Shown piece by piece: positions 1-4,657 of a stretch of 7,876 nt of DNA. The stretch is from an uncultured Prevotella sp. Lineage in GTDB: Bacteria; Bacteroidota; Bacteroidia; Bacteroidales; Bacteroidaceae. Where the stretch lies: the NCBI GenBank assembly GCA_900762125.1, contig CAAFFL010000173.1, forward strand, positions 1 to 7,876, in the 5' to 3' direction. The translations under genes were made by a program, and so were the position numbers. The stretch's first letter is position 1. Every line of letters starts with the position of its first letter. The notes under the pieces were generated by a model that did not search any database, had not been told where the DNA came from, and saw only the letters and a program-made list of their open reading frames with translations.

Positions 1-85
1 ACTACAACAAGTCAAAGAACTCTTTTTGCCCTTTTCAGGGCTCGATGGAGGCGTTGGAAGAGCCATCTGGCAGTGTTCAGAGAAT
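1..85 (+). repeat. 85-bp direct repeat, copy A
   Basis: Bases 1-85 match 1507-1591 without gaps at 82 of 85 positions (differences at 13, 38 and 58). Identity stops sharply after the shared AGAGAAT. The repeat may extend left of the window. It marks two copies of the same insertion sequence in the same orientation. Confidence 0.9.
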
Positions 86-162
86 CTCTGTTCAAACTTC
101 CTTATATTTTTAGCGGCGAGCAACGGAGGTTTTTGGAGCTCCAAATCATCCCAGCCGCATGA
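1..162 (+). CDS. IS1182-like transposase, C-terminal tail (5' end outside window)
   Basis: An open frame enters at base 1 and runs 53 codons to a TGA at 160-162. It is rich in Arg, Trp and Phe (ALFRARWRRWKSHLAVFRE). Its first 85 bases match, 82 of 85, the stretch after the transposase C-terminal block of the second element copy at 1507-1591. That block (RYRGLVKH..., CMWINFIRLV) resembles the end of IS1182-type DDE transposases of Bacteroidetes. I therefore infer that this is the tail of a related transposase. The second copy has a TAA at 1519-1521 where this copy reads CAA, so this copy may be the less damaged one. Whether the gene is intact cannot be judged because the catalytic part lies upstream of the window. 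Confidence 0.5.
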   Translation, partial: TTTSQRTLFALFRARWRRWKSHLAVFRESLFKLPYIFSGEQRRFLELQIIPAA

Positions 163-175
163 TTTTACCTATTTA

Positions 176-198
176 TTAAAGTGGACTCAAGTATTATT
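176..198 (+). repeat. Terminal inverted repeat, arm 1
   Basis: These 23 bases match the reverse complement of 981-1003 at 22 positions; the core is TTAAAGTGGACTCAA. Looser similarity continues about 8 bases further into the element side. The arm overlaps the stop codon of the lipoprotein gene (TAA, complement of 194-196). Confidence 0.75.
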
Positions 199-958
199 TG
201 GTCAGTTCGAGGCCTGCTTCAAACTTTGAAGTCTTGTCCATGATACCAGGCAGCTGCTTCACAACACCCTTGACCATAGTGAAAGTTTTCAGATCATCTG
301 CATCCATGTCTGTTGTAGGCACCTTATCGATGAAAGCAACCAAAGCAGCAATCATAGGCTGTACGTATGCCTTGTCAACAAAGAAGAAAGGTTTTTCGCC
401 ATTCCAACGAACCTTGACGGGAATAGTGCCATACGATTTAAGGATAGCCTTGATCTGTGCCTTTTCTGCCGGATCATCGATACCTTCAGTAGCCTTATCT
501 ACGTCGATAGAAACGCTGATGAGATTGTCGCTAATAACCTTATAGGTAGCATAGCCCTCAAAAGTCTCCCACTCTGGAGCGATATCGTCATCATCATAGT
601 CAGAAACCACAGCACTGATCTTACCATACTTAGTGAAAGTAACGCTCTTCAGCACTTTAGGCAGGAACTTGTTACCCAGGCTATTTGCCAAAGGAACTAC
701 GACATCCTTGATAGAAATTTCAGTGGGTGAACCAGTTCCGAGAAGGTCAAGTCTAATACTTGTTCCATCTTCTACTTCCCAGTTGAGCTGTACAGAACCA
801 GTATAACCAGTTTCATCGCTACCTTGCGACCAAACATTCCATGTTCCTACGATAGGCGACTGGATTTCGTCTTTGGGTGCATCGTCATCGTCACCACATG
901 CAGTAAAGCCAAGTGTACATACCATGGCCATCAGATAGAAAATCTTGTTCAATTTCAT
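194..958 (-). CDS. Putative surface lipoprotein, lipocalin-like start, function unknown
   Basis: A 254-residue lipoprotein of unknown function. The first 20 residues form a signal peptide ending in a lipobox-like FTAC, so Cys21 should be lipidated by signal peptidase II. The next residues, GDDDD, resemble the acidic lipoprotein export signal that sends Bacteroidetes lipoproteins to the cell surface. The mature part opens with PIVGTWNVWS, a start common in lipocalin-like beta-barrel domains, and is otherwise beta-rich and acidic with no catalytic motif I recognise. I chose the ATG at 958 because the signal peptide begins there and an A-rich leader containing AAGGA precedes it; an in-frame ATG at 1063 would put 35 residues, partly encoded by the insertion-sequence end, before it. 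The gene is visibly more A+T rich than dapB and lepB. It is bracketed by insertion-sequence ends, about 0-4 bases past its stop and 22-31 bases before its start. Confidence 0.85.
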   Translation of the reverse strand: MKLNKIFYLMAMVCTLGFTACGDDDDAPKDEIQSPIVGTWNVWSQGSDETGYTGSVQLNWEVEDGTSIRLDLLGTGSPTEISIKDVVVPLANSLGNKFLPKVLKSVTFTKYGKISAVVSDYDDDDIAPEWETFEGYATYKVISDNLISVSIDVDKATEGIDDPAEKAQIKAILKSYGTIPVKVRWNGEKPFFFVDKAYVQPMIAALVAFIDKVPTTDMDADDLKTFTMVKGVVKQLPGIMDKTSKFEAGLELTK

Positions 959-980
959 TTTCTTTTCCTTTCTTTTAGTT

Positions 981-1003
981 AATAATAATTGAGTCCACTT
1001 TAA
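981..1003 (-). repeat. Terminal inverted repeat, arm 2
   Basis: Reverse complement of 176-198 with one mismatch in 23. Read inward it gives TTGAGTCCACTTTAA and then enters the non-coding leader of the second insertion-sequence copy, whose transposase begins at 1131. That position fits the left terminal repeat of that element. Confidence 0.75.
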
Positions 1004-1130
1004 AAAGTCGGACGAAGTTAAATTTATAATGTTTACAATCACTCGAAATAGTTCGCAAAACATGCTGTAGTCTCGGGAAATTTTCGTGCATTTATGGATG
1101 AAAAGGGGCCTAATCCCCTGCGTTTGAGAT

Positions 1131-1521
1131 ATGTTCAGGAAGACAAAACTGCCAGAATCGACTCTTTTCGAGTCACCCTCGAATTTGATGCGCGGCCGTG
1201 CTTTGAAGAAGTACGACGACCCTAAAGCGTGGCATAACCAATTCTACGAGCTGGTTACAAGCAACATCGATGAGGATGTGTTCAAGCCTCTGTTCAAGGC
1301 CGGAAACCTCGGTAGGAGCAATGCTTCCATCAGCCAGCTGGTGGCAATCATGATCATGAAGGAGGGCAAACGTCGAGGCGGCCATGTTCCAGATCAGTTA
1401 CCACACACGCAACAACAAGACCCGTTATCGGGGACTTGTCAAGCATGTCATATGGGCATGCTCCAGATGCATGTGGATAAACTTCATCAGGCTGGTGATT
1501 TTCCAGACTACAACAAGTTAA
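1131..1521 (+). pseudogene. IS1182-family transposase, internally deleted and frameshifted
   Basis: The first about 80 codons (MFRKTKLPESTLFESP to QLVAIMIMKEG) look like the N-terminal domain of IS1182-type DDE transposases. From about 1363 the family-like sequence continues one frame over as RANVEAAMFQISYHTRN, then KTRYRGLVKH and CMWINFIRLV, ending at TAA 1519-1521. That second block resembles the normal C-terminus, so the catalytic middle, probably several hundred codons, has been lost and the two halves are joined out of frame near GGGCAAACG at 1364-1372. Reading straight through in the first frame gives a chimeric frame to 1634 that should not be annotated as a protein. The family name is from recalled motifs, not a search. 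Confidence 0.7.
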
Positions 1522-1591
1522 AGAACTCTTTTTGCCCTTTTCATGGCTCGATGGAGGCGTTGGCAGAGCCATCTGGCAGTGTTCAGAGAAT
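1507..1591 (+). repeat. 85-bp direct repeat, copy B
   Basis: Matches bases 1-85 at 82 of 85 positions. A 7-bp inverted repeat (ATGGCTC 1543-1549, GAGCCAT 1566-1572) lies inside it and is imperfect in copy A. The matching copies lie 1506 bases apart in the same orientation with the lipoprotein gene between them. Confidence 0.9.
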
Positions 1592-1594
1592 ATT

Positions 1595-1636
1595 ACTAAC
1601 ACCCAACTCTTACCTCCTAACTCCTAACTGGTAACT
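1595..1636 (-). repeat. Degenerate 7-base tandem array across a stop codon (six units)
   Basis: Six consecutive 7-base units, best consensus AGTTAGG on the minus strand; two adjacent units are exact and the others differ by one to three bases. The array contains the stop codon of the outer-membrane protein gene (1610-1612) and its last eight sense codons. A related array lies before the same gene's start codon at 2400-2434. Confidence 0.7.
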
Positions 1637-2395
1637 CACCCCAATGGTTCCGAAGATGGGATAGAGCGTCTGCTCGATGGTCTTGAACGAACTCTTGTGG
1701 ACGCCCGTCAGACCCCACGAGAGGTCGGCATAGACGCCCAAGCGCTTATAACACCGCCAGTCAGCGCCCAAGTCGAGGCCAAACTGCAGCGGTCGCATCT
1801 CGTCGTCGAAGTCGTAGTCGCCGCGCGTCTCCTTGTCGTCGCCAAGCATCACCTTTGGCCCTGTGGGATCACCCTGCCGAAGGTAGCCGTTGTGGGCATA
1901 GCCTTCGAAGCCTTTCGACACCAACACCGAGACATATGGACCAAAGCGAACATCCACCTTGCGCGAAGGCGAGAACACCGCTTGCACGGGAATGGTGAAC
2001 ATCCACTGCCGCACCTTTGTCGTCACGTCGCCGGTGAACTGTCCGGCGAGTTCCTCACCGCCACGGACAATCGCCTCATGGTAGTTCTTCACCTCGGCGT
2101 CCTCCTTCATGCCCTTGTTCTCAAAGCGCAAGCCCACCAAGGCGCCCCACTTTGCGGAGAAATGTTTCGTCGCGTCCACGCCAAGACTGATGTTCGGCTG
2201 CAGCGTGTAGCTGTTCAGTCCTCGGATGGTTGCCGGCATGGGCAGTGGTGCCGTGCCGCCAATGCTATAGCCCAGGCGGGCGGTAAAGGTGAAAGGATGG
2301 TGGGCATCCCAACACACCCCGACGGTATCCTGACCCTCAGCACTCGCTGTCAGCGACACGAGTGCCAACAACAGGCTCATCATTATCTTTTTCAT
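1610..2395 (-). CDS. Outer-membrane beta-barrel protein
   Basis: A 261-residue protein. Residues 1 to about 19 (MKKIMMSLLLALVSLTASA) are a typical signal peptide. The rest alternates polar and hydrophobic residues in short strands rich in Gly and aromatic residues (FTFTARLGYSIGG, KWGALVGLRFENKG, VDVRFGPYVSVLVSKG, LQFGLDLGADWRCY, LGVYADLSWGLTGV, IFGTIGVSYQL). This fits the PorT/OMP_b-brl type of small outer-membrane barrels in Bacteroidetes. It follows the PCMD lipoprotein gene by 43 bases on the same strand and probably shares its promoter at 3621-3651. A role as membrane partner of that lipoprotein is an inference from pairing only. The C-terminus is odd: the last strand appears to end at SYQL, and the final GVRR is encoded by the 7-base repeat array. 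Confidence 0.8.
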   Translation of the reverse strand: MKKIMMSLLLALVSLTASAEGQDTVGVCWDAHHPFTFTARLGYSIGGTAPLPMPATIRGLNSYTLQPNISLGVDATKHFSAKWGALVGLRFENKGMKEDAEVKNYHEAIVRGGEELAGQFTGDVTTKVRQWMFTIPVQAVFSPSRKVDVRFGPYVSVLVSKGFEGYAHNGYLRQGDPTGPKVMLGDDKETRGDYDFDDEMRPLQFGLDLGADWRCYKRLGVYADLSWGLTGVHKSSFKTIEQTLYPIFGTIGVSYQLGVRR

Positions 2396-2399
2396 GTTT

Positions 2400-2434
2400 C
2401 CTAACTTCTAACTCCTAACTTCTGACTCGTAACT
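2400..2434 (-). repeat. Degenerate 7-base tandem array in the PCMD-barrel gene gap (five units)
   Basis: Five contiguous 7-base units, consensus AGTTAGG on the minus strand (two exact units and three variants). They fill nearly all of the 43-base gap between the PCMD lipoprotein stop (2439-2441) and the barrel gene start (2395), ending four bases before the ATG. The spacer lacks a clear Shine-Dalgarno site apart from GGA-like bases inside the repeats. Confidence 0.75.
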
Positions 2435-2438
2435 CTTC

Positions 2439-3590
2439 CTATTCTTCCTTTTTACAAATCACCCGTACCTCATCGATGAGCATCGTTGAGCCGATGGCAC
2501 CCTCAAACTGGTCGCCCTCATTGCTCGACGAGAAGACGATAGCGAGACTGTAGCCACGCGCCGCAAGGAGGTCGAGGTCTATATCTTCGTGGTAGACAAA
2601 GTCGACCGAGAACTGCTGCCAACCATTGGTCGGTGCCACATCACCCATATCGGCAATGGCCACCACCTGTGGACTGGTCTTCACGTCGTCGCCATAGAGC
2701 GTGACGCGGTTGCCCTGACTATCGTGGTTGCGATAGAGCACGGCATAGATGGCGCCCCGGTCTTTCTTGCCGCTGACGGCCTTGCCGTTGCGGTCCTGGT
2801 AAGTCGGGCCGGGCACATACATATAATATCCTGTGAAGGTGATCGGCTGCCAGTCGAAGGGAATGCCAAAACGCGTGGCATGCATCGGGTCGAGCATGGC
2901 ACTGGTCACATCAAACGAGCCGAGGAAGAGGTTGCCGGCGGCGATGCGCTTGTTGGCCAGCACACCGAAAGGCCCCGTGGAGAGCGTGGAGAGCTGCACG
3001 GCGGCGCCACTGTGTCCCGCGGTGATCGGTATGGTGGGGTATTCGTTGGGCTTCGCCGTGCCCATGCTCAGGCGGAAGCCTGCGTTGCCATCAGCCCAGT
3101 TGTTGCCGTAGGTGCCATCGCCCAGCTCGTCGTGCCAGACGTAGTATTTCTGCTCGGAGGGCTCCAGCTCATAACGCTCAAAATCGTAGTACACCGTGTC
3201 CGCCACGCTGTGCACCACGGGTTGTACACGCACGCTGTAGTCGCGGTGCCACATACGATCCTCACTGGTAACGGTGTAGCGCAGTGTGCCACCATCCTCG
3301 CCAATGGTTCCCTGCGGCACGGAGAGCGTCGCCCCCGGCGTGAGCACAAAGGCCAGCGCCTCAGGTGTGACGGCCGAGGCCATCTTCCCGCGGGTGTTGA
3401 AGGTGATAACCGAGTCGGCCGACGCGACGATCTTCATCGTGTCGGAGGTATTGTAGAAGACTTCCAAGGGCTGAGCCAGGTGCACGGTCACTGCCTCAAT
3501 GTCACATTCCGCATTGAGTGGCTCTTCCTTAAAGCAGGAAGAGAGCAGGAGGCACGCCAGCATTCCTATCGATATCTTAACTAATTTCAT
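2439..3590 (-). CDS. PCMD-domain lipoprotein (putative carbohydrate metabolism domain)
   Basis: A 383-residue lipoprotein. Residues 1-18 are a signal peptide and LLLSSC gives lipidated Cys19. Residues about 28-125 look like an Ig-like beta-sandwich (ITF, LTPGATLSVPQGT, GTLRYTVTSEDRMWHRDYSVRV), common as a first domain in Bacteroidetes surface lipoproteins. Residues about 133-378 match what I recall of the PCMD family (PF13201): YYDFERYEL, WADGNAGF, a Gly-rich HSGAAVQLST, FGIPFDW, TGYYMYVPGPTY and the closing FSSSNEGDQFEGAIGSTMLIDEV. The family is usually described as a putative carbohydrate-related domain; no enzymatic activity can be read from the sequence. It is the first gene of a two-gene operon with the outer-membrane barrel. 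The ATG at 3590 has a well-placed promoter about 30-60 bases upstream. Confidence 0.82.
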   Translation of the reverse strand: MKLVKISIGMLACLLLSSCFKEEPLNAECDIEAVTVHLAQPLEVFYNTSDTMKIVASADSVITFNTRGKMASAVTPEALAFVLTPGATLSVPQGTIGEDGGTLRYTVTSEDRMWHRDYSVRVQPVVHSVADTVYYDFERYELEPSEQKYYVWHDELGDGTYGNNWADGNAGFRLSMGTAKPNEYPTIPITAGHSGAAVQLSTLSTGPFGVLANKRIAAGNLFLGSFDVTSAMLDPMHATRFGIPFDWQPITFTGYYMYVPGPTYQDRNGKAVSGKKDRGAIYAVLYRNHDSQGNRVTLYGDDVKTSPQVVAIADMGDVAPTNGWQQFSVDFVYHEDIDLDLLAARGYSLAIVFSSSNEGDQFEGAIGSTMLIDEVRVICKKEE

Positions 3591-3620
3591 AACACTTTAT
3601 GAGTAATAAGAAACATTTTG

Positions 3621-3651
3621 CAAAAGTACCTTATTTTCTTCTATGGGCAAA
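3621..3651 (-). promoter_or_regulatory. Bacteroidetes-type promoter for the PCMD lipoprotein/barrel operon
   Basis: On the minus strand a TTTG (complement of 3648-3651) is followed after 19 bases by TACTTTTG (complement of 3621-3628). This fits the Bacteroidetes primary sigma factor consensus (-33 TTTG, -7 TAnnTTTG) in both sequence and spacing. The predicted start would leave a leader of about 20-25 bases before the ATG at 3590. Confidence 0.75.
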
Positions 3652-3682
3652 GAAATCCCTCAATAAAATGTTCTTGTGACAT

Positions 3683-3700
3683 CAAAATGACCGCATTTTG
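3683..3700. promoter_or_regulatory. Operator-like inverted repeat between divergent genes
   Basis: CAAAATG (3683-3689) and CATTTTG (3694-3700) are perfect complements separated by four bases, about midway between the two promoter-like sites. A further exact CATTTTG lies at 3614-3620, and near copies (AAAATG) lie at 3665-3670 and 3736-3741. It could be a regulator site, but the region is A+T rich and chance is not excluded. Confidence 0.35.
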
Positions 3701-3743
3701 GATAATTTAAGTCAGTTTGAATGCGTCTTTCATTGAAAATGAG

Positions 3744-3751
3744 TACTTTTG
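3744..3751 (+). promoter_or_regulatory. Probable -7 element of the dapB promoter
   Basis: TACTTTTG fits TAnnTTTG exactly and lies about 50 bases before the dapB ATG. The surrounding GTACTTTTGCA (3743-3753) is identical to the -7 region of the divergent promoter (complement of 3619-3629). The nearest upstream TTTG (3716-3719) is 24 bases away, a little longer than the usual 19-21, so the -33 part is weak. Confidence 0.55.
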
Positions 3752-3758
3752 CAGAAAT

Positions 3759-3792
3759 ATTCAATAAACCCAAGACTGACATTCAATAAACC
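3759..3792 (+). repeat. 12-bp direct repeat in the dapB leader
   Basis: ATTCAATAAACC occurs at 3759-3770 and again at 3781-3792, a 22-base step of about two helical turns. It lies from the expected transcription start to eight bases before the dapB ATG. It could be a regulator or RNA-level control site; no known lysine riboswitch shape fits such a short leader. Confidence 0.6.
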
Positions 3793-3799
3793 AACGAAG

Positions 3800-4555
3800 A
3801 TGAAGATAGCATTGATCGGCTACGGCAAGATGGGGCACATGATTGAGCAGATCGCCCTTGAGCGTGGCCACGAGATTGTTTGCAAGATTGACGTAGACAA
3901 CCAGCAGGACTTCGACAGTCCTGCATTCGCTTCGGCCGACGTGGCCATAGAGTTCACCAACCCCACTGCCGCCTATGACAACTACCTGCGTGCCTTCAAG
4001 CACAACGTGAAGGTCGTCAGTGGCTCTACAGGCTGGATGAAGGACCACAAGGCCGACGTCGAAGCGCTGACGAAGGACGGACAGCAGACGCTCTTCTGGG
4101 CATCCAACTTCTCCATCGGCGTGGCCATCTTCGCCGCCGTGAACAAGTATCTCGCCAAAATCATGAATCAGTTTCCACAGTATGACGTTAAGATGAGCGA
4201 GACTCACCACATCCACAAGCTCGACGCACCCTCTGGCACCGCCATCACGCTGGCCGAGGACATCATCGACAACATCGAGCGGAAGAACGAGTGGAAGAAA
4301 GGCACCACCGTCTGGGACGACGGCCACGTGGACGGCACCGACGATCACGCCGACGACCAGCTCCTCATCGACAGCATCCGCCACGAGGAGGTGCCGGGCA
4401 TCCATACCATCGACTACGACTCTGAGGCCGACGAGATCACCATCACCCACAGCGCTCACTCCCGCAAGGGCTTTGCCCTCGGTGCCGTACTGGCCGCGGA
4501 GTACACCGTCAAGCACACGGGACTGCTGACCACCAGCGACCTGTTCAAGTTCTAA
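3800..4555 (+). CDS. dapB: 4-hydroxy-tetrahydrodipicolinate reductase
   Basis: Cytoplasmic NAD(P)H-dependent reductase that makes tetrahydrodipicolinate in the diaminopimelate/lysine pathway, feeding peptidoglycan and lysine synthesis. It has 251 residues, slightly short of the E. coli enzyme. Motifs in order: nucleotide-binding GYGKMG (residues 7-12), EFTNP (51-55), SGSTGW (74-79), SNFSIGV (102-108), the catalytic and substrate block ETHHIHKLDAPSGTA (134-148, with H136 as likely catalytic His and K140 as the conserved Lys) and the C-terminal HSAHSRKGFALGAV (217-230). All key residues are present. I chose ATG 3800 because the protein begins directly with the Rossmann strand MKIALIGYG; an in-frame TTG at 3749 would overlap the -7 promoter element. 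It heads the plus-strand run with the signal peptidase genes, after a 209-base divergent region. Confidence 0.96.
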   Translation: MKIALIGYGKMGHMIEQIALERGHEIVCKIDVDNQQDFDSPAFASADVAIEFTNPTAAYDNYLRAFKHNVKVVSGSTGWMKDHKADVEALTKDGQQTLFWASNFSIGVAIFAAVNKYLAKIMNQFPQYDVKMSETHHIHKLDAPSGTAITLAEDIIDNIERKNEWKKGTTVWDDGHVDGTDDHADDQLLIDSIRHEEVPGIHTIDYDSEADEITITHSAHSRKGFALGAVLAAEYTVKHTGLLTTSDLFKF

Positions 4556-4567
4556 AGCCCCTACCAA

Positions 4568-4585
4568 CCCTCCCCAAGGGGAGGG
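4568..4585. repeat. Perfect GC-rich palindrome after dapB
   Basis: CCCTCCCC, AA, GGGGAGGG: an 8-bp perfect stem with a two-base spacer, 12 bases after the dapB stop. An outer AAGCCC (4555-4560) could pair with GGGCTT (4583-4588) as an alternative. No T-run follows, so intrinsic termination is doubtful. A related C-rich/G-rich inverted sequence occurs at 7263-7318, which suggests a dispersed palindromic repeat. Confidence 0.6.
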
Positions 4586-4626
4586 CTTGAGCCTTACCGA
4601 GCATCCAATGGTGGGACATTCTAATT

Positions 4627-4654
4627 AATTTTGAATTAAGAATTTTGAATTGCT
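4627..4654 (+). repeat. A+T-rich 7-base tandem array before lepB
   Basis: Four 7-base units: AATTTTG, AATTAAG, AATTTTG, AATTGCT. They end three bases before the lepB ATG. The first unit also creates TAATTTTG (4626-4633), which matches the -7 promoter pattern TAnnTTTG, but no TTTG lies 19-21 bases upstream, so promoter activity is uncertain. Confidence 0.6.
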
Positions 4655-4657
4655 TCC

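Larger units (their letters stand above)
1..198 (+). mobile_element. Right end of an IS1182-like insertion sequence (copy 1, partial)
   Basis: This stretch carries the transposase tail (1-162) and then the element end. The end is inferred from an imperfect terminal repeat at 176-198 whose inverted partner at 981-1003 lies at the start of the second copy. Read inward from the tip, the shared core is TTGAGTCCACTTTAA. The exact tip is uncertain: it is 190 if the repeat starts at TTGAG and 198 if the AATAATA outside it belongs to the element. A 14-bp perfect palindrome, TTTGGAGCTCCAAA, sits at 132-145 within the transposase tail. I could not recognise a target-site duplication. Confidence 0.55.
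981..1591 (+). mobile_element. IS1182-like element remnant (copy 2): left end kept, middle deleted, right end cut off
   Basis: The remnant holds the left terminal repeat (981-1003), a leader of about 130 bases, the transposase N-terminal coding part (1131 to about 1365), a deletion junction, the transposase C-terminal coding part (about 1363-1518) and the 85-bp stretch shared with copy 1. The leader carries a small hairpin, AGGGG/CCCCT, at 1104-1108 and 1115-1119, just ahead of the transposase start. Identity with copy 1 stops at 1591, so the last 100 or so bases and the right terminal repeat are missing; a 7-base repeat array starts at 1595. With most of the transposase gone the element cannot move by itself. 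Confidence 0.65.

Noticed and set aside
176..1003. A passenger-only mobile element in which the lipoprotein gene lies inside its own terminal repeats.
   Set aside because: Transposase C-terminal sequence abuts the outside of the left repeat and transposase N-terminal leader the outside of the right one. Two insertion-sequence copies facing outward from the gene explain this better, although tip symmetry alone cannot exclude it.
959..1063. ATG at 1063 as the lipoprotein start.
   Set aside because: It would bury the signal peptide behind 35 residues encoded largely by the insertion-sequence end; ATG 958 gives a clean lipoprotein signal.
1066..1512. TGTAGTCT at 1066-1073 and its exact complement at 1505-1512, as ends of a 447-bp MITE.
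   Set aside because: The transposase-like reading frame continues past 1512 and the similarity with copy 1 extends 79 bases further. The longer repeat pair at 176-198 and 981-1003 makes a better element end, so I treat this 8-bp match as likely chance.
1131..1634. A 167-residue continuous open frame as a real protein.
   Set aside because: Only the first about 80 codons read like a transposase. The rest is C-terminal transposase DNA in the wrong frame, then unrelated DNA.
1595..2434. Short tandem repeats as a CRISPR array.
   Set aside because: Units are 7 bases with no spacers and no cas genes are present.
2589..3584. Long open frame antisense to the PCMD lipoprotein gene.
   Set aside because: The minus-strand frame has a signal peptide, lipobox and domain motifs. 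The antisense frame has no motif and arises from GC-rich codon usage.
3749..3799. TTG at 3749 as the dapB start.
   Set aside because: It overlaps the -7 promoter element and would place 17 unrelated residues before the Rossmann strand.
3761..4567. Long open frame antisense to dapB.
   Set aside because: It mirrors dapB over its whole length and its translation has a low-complexity, Val/Asp/Gly-heavy composition; dapB motifs are unambiguous on the plus strand.
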